The notes: a model not told the origin generated them from the sequence alone. DNA of 64,000 nucleotides from Orthonyx spaldingii (GCA_013397795.1 VZTJ01000764.1:494854-558853); one strand, 5' to 3'. Shown: positions 44,355 through 60,370, counted from the stretch's first letter. Translations and numbers: made by a program.

Positions 44355-47300
44355 CTGAAGGTAAGTTATGTTATGTGCACGTCACATCACAAATCTCAAA
44401 CTATTATCACAGGAATCCCATCATTTCACAGCATCAAATTCTTTATTCACTTTCTTTGTTGACTATATCAAGAAAGGTCCATCAAATCCAGCAAATCAGG
44501 CACTCAGAACTGTAATTATTGCCAAGCATTAATCTCTTGCCCCAATCAATTAGCACCTCAGCTAGACAGTGTTATTCAACAGATACTAACAAAGCAAAGT
44601 ATGGTGCAGATTTTCTCTATAGAGATGACGCAGACAGGATTTAGGTTATGCTTCTAGAAAGTATGTGATATTTGGATTTCAGTTCATGTTCGGTGACATT
44701 GGCACTTATCCAAAAATAGAAAGAGAAGAGGGTTTAAAAATGCATAATTCTTTATGCTCAGTTTGCAGGGGAATCAATATTTTTTGTTGATAGTTTGGGC
44801 CTATAGTTTATGCATCTATTTTCCTGGATTGCACTAGGATAGCTTAAGGATATATTGGAGAGCAGAGAACTTGGATAACTGTATGGGAGCCCACACATTC
44901 ATGAGTTTGTAATTTTGAACCACATAATTTATAGATAAATGGTATTTTAAACAGAATAGAAAATATGCTTTGTTTACAGTGTGTATTATATGATAAATGC
45001 TTTCTTGGAAAATTGAAATGTTTGATTTTAGCATCTAGAGATAGAAAAGCAGTCAAAACTGAAGGAAACAAAACCAGCTTTAGAGTCTGCTCTTAAATCT
45101 CTTGTACTAACTAAAGGCAAGTTGTCATCACTAATTAGATCAGCTCCAAGAGATTAAACACTGAGCTTATTTTTCCATAGTTTCTAGTTCATTGTAATAG
45201 CTATTTGTCTCCTTCTACCAGTAGGACTGGCCAAATAAATTACACCAGTCATAATTTACTAATGCTTCTGTAGTCATTTCTGGATTAGGAAGAGAGGCAC
45301 TCAGTCCCAGAAAGCTCATATAGAAACATTTGCCTTTATGGGGTTTTGATGGGACTCTGAGAAGGTCTGAACCTTGAGGTAGGACCAGTTTTATCTCCTG
45401 AGTGAACACCCTTCAAACCACGAAAGTAGTTCTAACCTCTGTGTTCTGCTGGAGCACAGGCAACCATTAAAATACACCAAATGCAGTTCTTCCGGATGAT
45501 GCAGATAAACAAAAGTCTGGAAAACACATCTTCCCCCTGTGTTCTATTTCCTTTCAGAACGAACTCTCCTTCCAGATGCTCTGGAGCCCAGCAGCTTGCA
45601 CAGCTTCCTGGGTTGCAGCAACCTTCACAGTCTCCCTCTGGGTCTCTAGGAATGTATCCTCTCCTTGACCTCGGAGGCTTGGCCATGGATCTGCTCCTTT
45701 GCAACAAGCAAGCCATGTGCTTTGTCAGGAGTCTTTCCATGTGCATGCAGACATTGTAATCTCCTCCTTTTCCTCCCCGCAGTCCACCTGACACATGCTG
45801 CCACAGCCAGGAAAAGCAGAGGCAGCCCTTCTGCTGTTCTGTCACACCCTTTTAAACCAAGCAAGAAGAAAAAAAAAAAAAACCAGCAAACACAAAATAG
45901 AGACTAAGCCAAGAAGAAAAAACTCAGTTTTGTCATCTGTCAGGCAAAAAAGCAGTCAAAATTGGAGACAGTCTGTAGTGTCTCCATCCAAACTGCAAAG
46001 CCTCTCCCTGTTTGCTGTCTCAGATGTGCACCCTTTTCATTTTCCTAACTCAAGTAAGACCTGAGGTGCGACCTGGATTCATCAACTCTCCCTAGGCCCT
46101 GGGTTCTGAGGAGACCAGATGCAAATATATGAGCCAGAACGGTTCAGGTTTATACTCTGGATTACACTAACATAGCCCAGAACAAGGATTATATGACAAT
46201 ACTTGTATTAGGCAGCACAGAAAAGAACAGGCGGATAGATCTTACAAAAGAATTTAAATATGTCCACCTCTTGTCTGATCTTTCTAGTTGCCTCTCACAG
46301 TTACTGAATAATTGTCTGTCTAGCTCGGAGCACTTCCATCTGTTGTCATAGCATCTGACTGACTCCTAAAATAATGAAATACAAGATGGATTCTAATCTG
46401 TGCACATGGAAAACAAAGCAAAACCAGAAAGTTTCAGCAAAACTCAGTGAAAGAGGTGGCTATTACTAAAGGTAGGATTTTGTAGGAATGTGTATGAGTT
46501 AAAGTTCTCAGCTGAAGCAGGAAGTCTCTGGGATGTGCCAGAAGAGTCTCTTGGATTTTGGGGGAGAAAATAAACAAGAGCTGGGAGTTGAACTCTATTG
46601 GTAACCAGAATGGCTCTCCCATAACCATCCCTTATCTTTTTTGTGAGCCCTTCTTTTCAGAAGCATCCATGCTCTCTGTCAGATTTCAAAAACTATATCG
46701 GTTAGGATAATCTGCACAAAACAGAGGAATTCCAAATCCTGTTTTGTCTAGTTTATCAGCTTCAGCTTTGATTAACCATGAGAGACCTTACCTCTGCTGG
46801 GATTCACTGTGGCCTGTGTGATGCTGGTCCATACCCTCCTGCTCACTGCTCCAGCTTTCCATGTGTTTCTTGTTATCTTGTGCACTCAATACACAAATTA
46901 GACACATCACGTCTTTACAGCCTTTCTGGTAGAAAGGCTTTTTCCTTGCTCATGTTTCCTTCAGATGCATTGTAAATTCTTTCTGAAGTGACCTTTAAAA
47001 TCCATTCAGATCTAGGATTTTTCATCCATTGTAGCAAATATCTTGGCAGACACCAAGTCATTCATGCCCAAAATGTCAAGGATCAATGTGTTTTTCTACA
47101 GAGACTTTCTATATGCCATATGTGTGATTTTTCACTAACACCCACTGTGGTACTGCCATTATGAAGCCATTGATAGCATTAAGGATATTTTGTATCCCCC
47201 TTTAATGAAACAGATTTCCAACTACAACTTTGCTTTTTAACAGCCATTCATAAACTCCATACATTTCTGAGAGGATAAAGACCATTTATTAAAAAATAAA

Positions 47301-50300
47301 ATTAAATCCCCACAGGTAGATGTTTCCAGGGTCTGTAGAAATGTTCATTTCACTCCCCAGTCTTCCCATTTCTCACAGGAAATCCAAGACAGAGGCTTCA
47401 GAGATCAAACTGGAGAACATAGAATATGTTTCACCTGTTAGTATTCAATAAAGGAGACAGGATTTCTCTAGAGAAACTATAATAAAGTGGTAAAAGAACA
47501 CAAAAGTAGTATTTTCTGTTTCAAATTTTAGCTTTGTAGGTAGGTTCCAAGATAACAAGTGTAGAGATCATCATACTAGGAAGCTTTGTTTTTCATAAGT
47601 GGCCTTCTGTTTCCAAGTTGTTTAGAGATCCTCTTTTCTGCATAGCAGCAGAGGCAATGTGGCTGAGAAATCAAACAGCCATGATTAAAAATATATTAAT
47701 CTTGCCCCCAAGTCTGAAAACCTTCACAGATTTAAAACTGGAGGGAAAGAGACCCCATGAGAATAATTTCTAGGAAATGTTATAAAATTAGTTAATTAAA
47801 CTGTGAGTATTCTCGCTAGTTGTAAAGGAAAACTACCAAGTATTTTCTTAGACAGGGTAATGTGGAATGTTTGGTTTGGACCTTGCAAACTACCTACCAG
47901 GCTATACTAATAATCTAAATTAAAATACATTGTAAGCATAGTCGCACTCAAAAAGGCAGCCAAGGTATCTGCATGTACAATATTGAAAGAAAAGGAGAAT
48001 AATACACTTTTATAAGCCTACCTCCTTCTATTTATCCATCAGACTAGAAGAGTCTGAAGGGGCATGTTAGGATATCACAAATCCTTTTGGCAGTGGCATC
48101 TGGAAAATCTCTAGAAGGAGCTTCATTTTCTGGAGTGCAGAAAGACTCTCTTGAGCCATCCATAGGGTCTGGTACAAGTCCTGAAGGCTCTAAGCTTTCA
48201 CTCAAACATAAAGATAGGGAAAGGATGTGGATTAAGACATCTTTTCACTTGGGAACATGCCAAGAAAACCCTGGAAACTCATTGTAATTACCTCATAAGT
48301 GAGGTCCTAGAAAATAAAAAATAAATGCATACATAAATATATAAAATTCAGATACAAAGAAGCACTTTTTACTGTCTTACAGATTTTTATATTGAGGTAC
48401 CAACTTCTAACTCTATTCAGTTCATTTGGGTGTTTTCAACAGCTGTTGTTTGCATCCTGCATTTTTAACTCTGATGTGATATTTCAGAGCATGAAAAGGC
48501 TGTTATGGTAACAATGAACCTTCCTTTTTTCCAGCATCCTTCTGCTGACCTCTCTTGAGGTCATGTGTGTTTATTATTTAAGTATGTCAGCATTACCAAA
48601 GCATGAAAAAGGAGGAAATCTATGTAGCTTAGGAAATGCTGCTCATCTGCAGCTGTCAAAAGAACTGTTTGCTATGGGTTTGTTTGGGGTTTTTTGCATA
48701 TACAGGTATAACATTTCATATTTTGGAGAAATTAAAATATTTAGGTTAGAAATATCCATTTACAGTGCACCTCTCATACGTCCATGGTATTCCTCTGGAA
48801 AATGTAAGAGTGACAAAATTTATTCCAAAGAATAATTTAAACTCTCAATCATATTTGTTCTTTGGAATTTTAATCTCCTTTCACCTTATTGTATGAAAGT
48901 TTATTTAATTCCATAAATGTTTTTCATTTTACTGGTATACTTAATAACATTGAAATGAGGCATTTCTTCTTCCGTTTTCTCATAATATGGAAAATTCATG
49001 AAAATGTAAGAGCAGTGCAGTGGATGGAAAATTATTGCTTTCTCTCATAAACTTGGTGAAGAAATGCAGACTACTTACTCAAATGATCCCAGAATACAGC
49101 AGTGTATTCAAACTGGACAGGTGCTAAGTATTTTGTTTTGTTAAGTTGCCTAACCTTCCATAAATCAAGTATATCTCTTCCAAAGCTAGTTCTAACAGTT
49201 TCTGTCCAGCTTTTCAGTGAGCTACTCCAAAACAATCCTACCATACTTTTCAGATGACAAAATTTGCTTACTAATAGTAAATTTTCAAGTAAGGGCATAA
49301 ATATTCTCTACTTTTTCAGAGTGAAATTCCATTGCTTATATACTTCTTAGATTGTTTTGTTTCTAAGAATCACAAGGTGAGCCTACATCAACATTTTAGT
49401 TCAGCTGTCAGCTTTTGAAGCAAATTCCGTGATTACTCCCATTTAATAATACTTTCATTCATATTTACTGACTGGTCTTGGATCCCCACACAAACTGGAT
49501 TTTGGAATGAAATAAGTGGGAGGTGAGCTTTGGCAAGCATTTGGTCCACAGCATGAGTAGAACCAGACCAGCAATAAAGCCTCCTGATATGTGTGACAGC
49601 CAGATGCTTCCTACAAACTGTTTCATTTTATTAATTTGCTTATATTGGTCTGTGCTACTTGCAAATGTGGACACGGTTTGTAACTGGACTTTGATTTCAT
49701 AGACCCTCACAAGATGTAGAACCAAACTGAAATATGATTTAGGCACTTCAAATGTCATTAAAATGTATACAGGACTTAAGGATGTGCTCATCTTTGGGAC
49801 TTTGAAAATGTCATTAATTGGTTATCTGCATCTTTAAATGCCTAAACATCTTTGAAATCCAGAACCTTTTAAATCTGTGATGCACTTCCACTTTCTTAAA
49901 ATAAGGATGAATAATAATACCCAGTTTGACAGAATCTGATGAGGATAAATACATCAAAAATTGTGAGCTGATCAAATTATGGAATGAGAGGGTTGGAACA
50001 TAGATTGCTTTCATATCACAGATCAAGGTTAAACAAAGGCTAAAGCTCTGCATGCATGATTTGCAAATGCAGTTATGCTAATAGCATGATGATCTTAATT
50101 AGATGATCAGCTGCATATCTGACTTTTGATAATAAGTCCTAATGTGACTTGCTAATCAATGTCAGGTAGGGGAATAGAATGTACAATTTCTGACTTGTGA
50201 ATCTGTGCACTAATTGCTAAACCAGACTGACTCCCCAATGTCATCCTTCACTGCAAAATGTCCTATCTCCTGCTTGTACTCATATCATGTATTATTTGAA

Positions 50301-53300
50301 CATCTTTTTGTAGATCCTGAGACTGTTAAGAGCAAAAAAACCCACAGTAATGATATTATCCAGCTTCTAAACAACAAGGACCAAAAACCTTCTTGCTATT
50401 TCATACTGGGAAATTATTATTTTTCCTCACCATAAATTAACATTATCATTCTTAATTTTTTTACTGGGCTACAGAACATATTTTTAAACGTAATTTTGAC
50501 TTCAGATTTCAAATGATGATGAGTTTGTCACTTTCCATGAGAAGCAATGTCAGTCATTAATTGCCCTCTGTCTAGCAAGATGCTCAAAAATAAGGTCAGA
50601 TTCATTATGTTTTTAAAAGTTGCATTTAATTGGCAGTTTATAGGTTTCTGACTTCTGCTTTCAGCCTCAGTAATATCTTGTTATGCCTTTAACTGCTAGA
50701 TTAAACATTCCTGCATCTCAGATCATAGACTGCTGTATAAAGGAGACTATGAAAGAAAACGAGTCACTTTAATCCCATTGCTGAAGTCACTGTGGGGAGC
50801 AGTTCTGATAGCTAAGAAAAGAATAGAATTATTTTTGCTTCAACTGTTTTGTTTTTAATTTGGCAATATTACAGACAAATCCTAAAAAACAACTTTTACA
50901 AAAATGCGTTTTCAAGTGAAACTGAAAGATTTGCCTGGATTAATTTTCCTTTCGAGTGGACAGTCCCTGTAACCTCTACGTGCAGACCAGGCAAGGAAAG
51001 GAAAGAAGCCATTTTTTCTTCCTGAAATCAAAGGGTGGAGTTGTCAGCTGTTTCTTTGGGTTTTGTTGACACATCAGAAAACCATCTTAACAACTGGGAT
51101 TCCCATCAATTAACTCACTGGAATAAATACAGCTGTCAAAGCAAAATAGGGTATTGTGGAATTTCCACCCACAATAAACCATTACCCCTTCAAAGGACGA
51201 ATGTTAGAATTAATAAAATCAAAGAAGTCCATGAAGCTGACGTCAGACACTGAAAAATGCTCAGATCCAGCACACTAAATCTAATCTTTGTTTATATAAA
51301 GTATTGCATTAATTAGAACTAAAATTTCATATCACGATGATGTTTCTGTATAAAATTGCTCTCAATTGAGAATATTCATGGAAAACTGAAGAATAAGAAG
51401 TTAAGTTACTGAACACAGAAAAGAAGGTGTTTTTTTCTTCTGAATGCATAGTACTACATACAGTGGTACACGTGTAATAACGTGCAAAACCCAAAACTAT
51501 AAAAATATCTGCTGTTCCTGTATTTAATTTTTATCTCTACCAAATTAAGTGTTAATAAATTGTGGCCTAATTGTAACATGATGTTTAATTTTTGGTCTTA
51601 TGCAAAATTTTACAGCGGGGAAGGGGAAAACAGCAAGATGTTTCTCACTAAAAAAAGTGCATTTTTGCTGCTGCAGCTGCAGCTTTGGCTTCATTTCGTA
51701 GTTAGAACTCTCAGAGGGCATAGAAAGAACAGTAACAGCCACTATGGCCCCAAACTTATCACCTCCTAAATACAAATGGAAAATTTAGAGAGGAACAAAA
51801 CTAAACTTGGTTTCTCTTCTAGTAAAAAAAATTTCACTAAAAAAAACCCACAAAAACCCCAACACCAACCCCTCCCAACACATTAACTTATGTATTTACA
51901 CCAATGTCAGTGAACCAAATTCTAGAAAAGAAAATAACTACTTTTTAGTACTTTTGAGAATGTTGAATTTTCTCTTTTTCCCTTTGTAACATGTTTTTCT
52001 CCTTTTCACCAGGAAAAGCTGTATGATAAAGAGCTGTGGGAGCAGAAATTCAGCCCCCACAAAGGAAAACAAGGAATTCTGTTGAACATGTACACATGTG
52101 TACCAAAAGATTCCCTTTAGATAGCAGGAACATCTACAGTATGAATTATGGAATAATACAGGAATGTTCATTTATTGTGAACTCTCAGCTCCTCACCTTT
52201 GCCCTGCTGATGAATCCATTCCTCCTGGGATGAGTGGAACAGCACCAGACTCAGAAATCTGCCAAAAGCAGGAGTTCTGTGAGACTGAACAAAAAGTTGA
52301 TTTCCAAAGTGAAAGCAACTGGCCAAAAAAAAAAAATCTATAGGGAAGTTTTGAAAAGTAAGGGAAGGGAAGACTCCTGCCTTTCTTTTTCCAAATGCAA
52401 GATTAATTTCTTAACATTTTTGTCTAATTAGAACACATGTAGTAAAATAAATTTTAAAAGCCTGGCAAAACAAAATACTACAAACAATGGGGTGGAGAAT
52501 GGAAAAGTATGAACAGAGATAAACAACTTTAATCACAGCTCTTAGCTGTGTATTTGAAAATGCTCAACATTACAAGTTTAGTTTATAAATTTGAATGGAA
52601 TGGAATTAAATCATATGTTAAAGTATAAATGAACCACTGGAAAATAATGAATTCTGAAGACTCTGGAAACAAAAATTTTAATAGTTTAAATAATGAATGG
52701 TCAATAAGTTTTATTTAGATAGAGTAAAATCACATTTTATCCTGTATTAATACATCTTGTAATTCCAGTGATTAATATTCTAGAGAAGATACACTTTTGT
52801 TAGTTTTATTATGTTACAGTGTGAAGACAAGTCCCATGCATTGCCCTTCCAGCACACCGTCAATCAAACAGGAAAGATCTGAATTATGTTCCTAATATTT
52901 ACAAGGTTAAGAAAAGAAATCACACACTAAAATTTGTATTTTCTGACAAATCAAAAAAGATGGCCAATTTAAAAATGCTCCCTTCCAGAACATCCCCCAA
53001 AGGCAGACGCATTTCTGCAGGAATCAAACAGAATTATTTTGTATATAATTAAAAACTCTGAAACCATTGCTTACTTACCAAATTTGACCTTGGTGCTTAG
53101 TGATAGCAAAAGATATAATACCTCCTTTGTTCATCCATTATAAACACACATCAAGTATTGCAGGGGGAGCATCTGGTTTTAAGAGGCACTTACTTTGGAA
53201 TGACAGACTCGGATGCAATGTGCTGAAGTGATACATTTTGATTTCTATTACTGGCCCTCACAATCATCATCAGTATCTCTATAGTGTGTTTTTCCTATTC

Positions 53301-55851
53301 TGCCAAACAAACCGTATTTCTGTTAATTATATGACTAAATTAGTCATTCCAAACTTAATACCTCCTAAAGCCATCAGCAGATGTTCCTTTATAATCATTG
53401 ATGTCATTCTCCAAATGATTGAAAAGGAGATGTTGCTGGAGTGCCATGAGTGAGTGGTAACTTTGGTGTTCTTGTCTAACTTTAGCTGTCTGACAGGGAA
53501 GCATCTGGCCTGCCTCACTAACAGGCTGTCTCCACAGACAGTGACACTTCCAGCAGGAACTTCACCCTGTTTAAAAACACACAGAAGAAACAGCCCTGTC
53601 ACTCTCCTCTCTGTCTCTGTAAGCAGCCCAATTATTTAGCCCAGTCCAAATTGCTGCATTTTAAACTGCAAACCGGTAAAGCTGATGCCATCTTTTAGCT
53701 GAATATGGTTACAACCTGCAGGTCAGATTCTCTTCCTCATTTCAGCTGATCTTGTTTTGTGTTTCAGTAAGATGAGAAACCTGCCCAGTGCTGCAGGAGA
53801 AAAGGTGTCTCTGCATGGTGAGTATTGTTCAGCCCCCTCCACAAGTGGTCTCCCACGCAAGTGCTACAGTCACAGGAAGCCAGAGATAAATATTCTTAGA
53901 CTGCTGATGCTTATTTTGAAGTCAAAATCAACAGTAATAAAGTTATCTCACTTATGAGATCAATGTAAGTATTTAATGCAATATTTTTCAAATACAAAGG
54001 ACATGAACAAAGCAGAGAGGCAATGAGAGGAAATGGGATTTACTTGGACTTCCAGCTACATCCTTTGAGAATATCACATCTTTTCCATTCTCTTCCTTGC
54101 TGCTCTATCAATCTGTACCACAATTTACTATGGCAGAAAAAAAAATTACTGTTTTTGCTCTAAATGGCTATCAGCATGTTCTTTCTCTATAAATCCTAGT
54201 GAGATCCCTGGTGGTGGCACAACAGTTAACAAATACAGAAAGTGATATAGAACAGCTTCATTTCCCCAGCATATTAAAACTACAGTTGTCAGCATTTAAT
54301 GTGTCTGATATCCTTAACCCCCTACAAGTTGCAGAATTAGCTAAAGCTTTGCCTCCAGGTATCCCATCAGGATGCTCCAATACAGAGATTTACATTCAGT
54401 GCAACTCTCTAGGAGTAAAAGATCTTTTTTGACATACTTAATGCGTCATAATAACTGCAAATTTATTGTATCAAGCATTAACCACTTTCTCCTTCATACA
54501 TGCCTGGAGCAAGGAAGAAACATCACTATTACCATAACTGTGCTACACTGAGTGAACAAATATGCAGAAGCCTTACTGCAGACTTCAATCATTTGCATTA
54601 TTTTTAAATGATATAATTTTAAAATACGTTCATTTTAGAGCCATAAATGAGAATGGAGCAGATGGTTAGGGCTTAATTTAGAGGAATTTGTCTATTAAAA
54701 TACTCTGCATTGCCAGTGAGTCTTTGTTATAATACTAACTCATTACAATGGAGTTGTAATTTATGGGGTAGAGGGAAAGGTATTGGACCTTTAGGAAAAG
54801 TTTAAAATCATGGAGAATTCACTAGGAGAAGTGAACACAGATAAGAATTTCAATACAAGATTATTGAGAAAAAAAATGGGAAAAGCAAGAAATCATAGAA
54901 TTAAGATTTGCAGTCCTTTCAGAATTCCCAGTGTTCCTTCACAGAAAGGATAATCACATGCACAAACAAAAGGACCTTCTTTATATAATGTTAATCATGA
55001 ATTGCTTCATTTGCACTGGCTTTTAACTGTTGAAAAATGTAGAAGGTTATGGCTTCACATTACAACAGTAAAGACTTTTGTAAATAATTTTTTAGAAATA
55101 TTTTGAATAAGAAAATGATGCATATTGAAATTATTATTGTATTGTTCTCTGGTTAAAAACATGTTTTAAAGCTTTTCCATCTTAATACAAAAGGCCAATA
55201 AGGCTGTTAATGTGTTCAGCCTGTATTAGAATTAATTTTATGTTCATTATCTATCTATAGGGAAAATGAATGAGCAACAGGGAGGCAAAAAGCACACATG
55301 GGATATAACAATTTAGGTTAATCAAAGCTAATGTGAAAAACTTTAAAGGAACATAAAATATAAAAAGCATAAGTTACTTTCAGAGAAAATTCACTGCTGT
55401 TATAGTCAAACTGACAAGTGAAAAAAATCTTTTGGGTTTTCATATGCCTTCCCCATAGCTAAATTAATTTTTTTATTCCACAAAGAAAAAGTTTCTGTAA
55501 TTTTGATAAAAGTACCAAAAATTTTTCCTTAATACTTAGAGGTTGCTCAAAACATGGTGATTAAACATATAGTTACAAATGAAATTATGTAGAAAACAAT
55601 ACTCAATCTGTTACGAAGCTTTTATTGCATGTGCACATTCATATCAATAGATATGTGTGTGTATTTATAGATATATGTATAGCTTCTTATATGGATATGT
55701 AGTGTTCATAGCTGGTTGTGGACTAGTAATAAAAAACACTGACAGTTATTAAACTGTAACAATTATTACCTTGTAACTCATATAATTATTGAATTGTGAC
55801 AAAATGTTAGAATAATTTATTAAGGGTGGTGCTGGGGTGAAAAATTCACAT
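44355..55851. other. long stretch without recognised genes
   Basis: The longest ORFs are 137 codons at 45432-45845 (minus) and 108 codons at 49465-49791 (minus). Neither has a recognisable domain. The 45.4-46.1 kb part is somewhat richer in GC than its surroundings. No RNA genes or intact mobile elements are seen. Confidence 0.5.
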
Positions 55852-55957
55852 CATGGAATCACAGAACAGTTTGTGTTGGAAGGGACCTCAAAGACCATCT
55901 CATTCCAACCCCCTGCCATGGGCAGGGACACCTTCCACTAGACCAGGTTGCTCCAAA
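55852..55957 (-). mobile_element. CR1 retrotransposon 3' fragment
   Basis: On the plus strand: ATGGAATCACAGAACAG, then TTGGAAGGGACCTCAAAGA and CCAACCCCCTGCCATGGGCA, then CACTAGACCAGGTTGCTCC. This is the highly characteristic inverted avian CR1 3' end and the youngest-looking CR1 copy in the window. Confidence 0.93.
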
Positions 55958-57414
55958 CAATCATATGTGACTTATATATGACTGCATATATGCAGCAAGG
56001 AGGAAACAGAAGTTTAGGACAGAAGAGTCCAGTTAAGTGTTTTTTCCACAAACTAATAATACCTGAGAAATACCCACATAGCCAAAGGCAATTTCTGATT
56101 GAGATATTTTAGAACAAGGTTACTAAAAAAGAGCTGCTGTGCAATATCTCATTTTCTAGCCTAATATGAATATGTTTTATTTGATATACAAGTATTCTTC
56201 TCTCCAAATTGACTGTATAATAAATTAAAGCTTTGCTCAATTTGGAAGATCACACATAAATATTACTAGTATTAAATGGAAAAAAGTGCAAGAAAAAGCC
56301 ATGCTACAAGGCTGCAAATTTATTTTACAAACAAAACACTAATTAATTTTATGTAATGGTACTTTGAACTGGTAACAAGAGCCCTGTCTCCTGGATTGTA
56401 TGAAACTAGAAAAGTGAAGGAACAAGGTAACATTGTGTGATTTTCTCTTTTCAAATTGCTCTGATGCTTGCCCAATATGTATCTTCTCAAGCCTGCTCCA
56501 AAAACATGAATAAGTGTCTAATATCCCTCATAGCTTCTATCTAATTTAAGCAGTATATTTTATAAATTAGTAGATATATTTTATCTCGTTGTCAAATATC
56601 CAACCAATTACTGAAGTGCAAGACATGGGTGATGACATTTGGTTACTACAGTAAGAGACACCATTTGCAAAATTTTATATGTAGTATAAACTTTAATTTT
56701 TAAGTAGAAATGAGCAAATAAAAACAAACAACCCCAAACATCAGGACCTGATGAACTAAGAAAACAATCTCTTCATGGTATCATAAACTATTTTAATAAG
56801 GTAGTGATAAGAATGAATTTTTGAAAGTGTATAGAAATCAAGAGAGTTAGAAATCTAGTCATATATCCTAGTGTACTAATTTTAGCGTTCCCATCAAAAC
56901 TTTCACTTAGTCACCAAAAGCACCCCTTCCACTCCGATTTTTTAGAAAAGCAGACTTTGTTTCAATTTATTTTAAACTGGACATATGAAACCAAGCCTCT
57001 CACAGCCCAGTTCTGATTCTACCTACTGACTACAAAAGGAATTAAGGGTAACCAGCTGAGACTTAAATATCTGACTTCTGGATTTCTGAATTTCTCTGAA
57101 AGCAATTTCACCCTAAATGCTTTCAAAATATGATTGTGTTGTTTATCTTTCTTGCAGTATAAATAAATACAAGGTTTCAATGACCCATTTTATGATGGCA
57201 TGAAGTCCACTGCAAACTATTCCACTCAACCAGGAAACTGTGGTACTCATCTGGTCCTGTCACTTCACACACAGCGCTTAGACTTTCTGCATGGTGATGT
57301 GTTTTGGTGTTCCATGCTTACTTGGAAAACAGTCACTTCCACCATAAATTTGAAAGTTTGAACTTCACTGAGCTTGGCTACAAGCTACCAGATATTTTAT
57401 GTAGACCTTTTTAG

Positions 57415-57450
57415 ATTATATATATATATATATATATACATATATGTATA
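57415..57450 (+). repeat. (TA)n microsatellite
   Basis: About thirteen TA units with two interruptions (TACA, TGTA). Confidence 0.9.
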
Positions 57451-60370
57451 AACATTCTGGTAACACATAGGTAACATTTTCAAGCAGTAGTCATGCAATA
57501 AACTAAAGATTTTCAGCTGCGCAAAATCCCTCTGTATCAAAGAACATGTTGTGTATTTGTCAAATATCACTCATTCAGTTTCAATAAAGCATATTCAATT
57601 ATATTTTTTGGAGCCTGTGCATTTCCAAATTTGAGATCATTTCCTAGAAGGTGGTTCTGTATAAACAGAAAAATAAGCAACATGAAGTGTATTAGATTAC
57701 TTCCAGAAAGACTGAAAATATTGTCAGTACCACTCAATACATTTCATGAAAAATACATTCTGTGAAACAAGCTTGATATCATTCTGTAACAAGACTAAGT
57801 CAAGTGAAAAATTTAACTGTGTTATGTTCAAACACATTTAAGCTTGTTCTGGATATACACCAGTGTTGAGCTGTGTTCAATTAGTGTCTTCAAGTCACAC
57901 TGAGATCCTCTGATGAGAAATGCTGGATTCCGTAAATGCAAAAATACTTCGATGGCATCTCAAAATTTGCAGAATTCCCAAAAGAAAATTATAATCCTCT
58001 GGCAGCTGGCAGTATGTTGTTGATTTATTACACTGCCTGCAATGAAAGCCTTGGCAGTGTGGCTTCAGGGTGGGTTGAAAGAGGTTCATGGTTGTCCCAG
58101 TACTGAATCCAACCACTGAAAGTCTATGGGGCCATACAGATACATGCTGCATGCTAGGATCCACACTTTTCCAGGACCTGCTCTGGACAGGATGGACTTA
58201 AAATCAGAAACTAGCTTCAGGATGAACAATGCAAGGGTTGATATCAGTCCTTAGTGCAAAAAAATAGTGATGCTGTGAACGGGCGTGAAACCAAAGCTAT
58301 TTGTTTACCTGTTAAACGTTCCTCCCCTAGACACATAGCATCCTATGTATTCCTGCTTTCCAAACGTATCAAGAAACAAATCCAAATACAGACAGATTCT
58401 GAACAGGGCAAATGGAAATTCCCTCCTCCCTGGAAGATTCAGTGTTGCAGGACTATTGATTGTGGAGCGCTCAGGACCCCTTCAATGGACATCGAAAAGT
58501 CAGGGCTTCATTTGATTCCAGGCTTGCAAGAAACCATAAATAAAATGCTCTGTTCTTTTCTGTAAAGAGTGACAGGAATATAGAGTTGTACTGCAGATTG
58601 TTTCTGAAAGCAATAACAATGTTTTATAAGTTTAATTTTTCTGTATCTTACTAGTAAAAATGATGGCTCCAGATGATTAAATGAAGCCTGTGTAAATATT
58701 CAGAAAGGTTTTATAAAATGGAACCTTTTCACCTAGCCAAAACAGAAATATTTTTGCTTATTGGTTTGAAGATCAACTATAGAATAAGATTTACTTCGGA
58801 AATCTCTTAGAAAAATGATCAGGGTAATATCTCGTGAAAAAATTTTGAATATAAGACCAGTAAAGTATTTATTTGCTCAAGTGTTACTTTGCAACTGCCA
58901 AGCAATTTCAAAGCTTCATACTTCTTATCAATCCACTCCATAGTTCATATCTTAAAACATTCAGCATAGAAATCCTCACAGCAGCCCAGAGCTGTAACGA
59001 ATGGGTGAATATTTGGTTCACCTACAGCCACAATTGGCATCTTCTCCCCTGAGTTTAGTTATGCAATGATGGATGCCAGGGTGCAGCAGGGCCAGGTGCT
59101 CCTTTGGGCTGAGCACTGGGAGCAGGGAAGGGACCTCATGGGGAGAGGAGCCCTGAGCCCTTGTTTGGGGCATGGGTGGGGGTCCCAGGTGAGACTGCTC
59201 AGGACCATTGACTCCTACTGGTGTCCTCAGGGTCCTGGCAATGTGGAACAATTAAAAAAATTAATTGAGTAATAGAAAAATTGAAAAAGCAAAATTCTGA
59301 TAGAAAGAGAAAGACTTTAAGCATTGAAAGTCACTTGAATAGAAACTCTTCTTTGTCCTTGAAAGTATTTGCTGTTCTTTCTCCTAGTGGGAGTTCAAAA
59401 TTTAAGTCTGAAACACAAGACTGCAACCCAAAACTTTGAGCTGGGCACCAAAGTATCTTTAGCTGCACAAATCTCTCCAAAGAGAGCCTTCTATTCTCTG
59501 TGTACTCAAAAATTGGTCCATTAATTAACTTATTTAGCTTGAACAGAATAATAGCTTCTGCTCTGGGATTTGTAAGTAATGTCTCAGTCACTAGGAATGA
59601 GACTCAGCACCATTGACTTCATCCAGTGACCTGAAAATACATTTTCCCCTCAGCTTTTCTAAAGTCTTCAAACATCAACCCACAATATTTTTATGACAAT
59701 TGATGTTTGTCTGTAATGTGCATTACTCTAAAACATTTTACAGTGCCCTGTATCAGCCCTGAAGAACAAACATAATTGAGAAAGCCAACATGAAAAGTAT
59801 AAACATTTTCAAATACTTCATATCTTCAATGTCAGCACCTAGTGCACAACACACACAAATTACTGTGAGAGGTTATATTAAAACTTTCTGTTACAAGCAA
59901 CAATAATCTTTGACTTATACATTCAGTATTGGACATATAATTTTAAAAAATTAAATTTTGTAATTATATTTGGAGGAAATTCATGGGAATGACAATATAA
60001 TTTGAAAGTCTTAACTCATTCCCTGGGAGAAGTGCTGCAGTCACACTTTGCTCACCTCAATAGAAAGTTTGTGCATAGGTAATTAACTCTTAAATGCTCC
60101 TAGAGAAGAAAAGAAATTACAATGGCTCTTCCTCTTCTACATGGACTATCAGAACATCACCAAGATCCAGGCATCACAACACTATAAAATCTGGGGTTGT
60201 TCAAGTGTCATAAAATGAATTGAAACATTTCTTAGCAGATTTGTGCTTGCAGTTTGGTACTTTCAGAACTGTTCTGACTGGCAAAGTCATAACTGGAAGG
60301 AAGAACTTAGTAAAGGGATTCAGTTAAGTTAAGAAACATGAAAATGCCATCACTGTAAAGCTCAGGTACC

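Noticed and set aside
45432..45845. 137-codon minus-strand ORF rich in cysteine and glycine
   Set aside because: Several frames are open here because the stretch is GC-richer; no family or exon signals were found.
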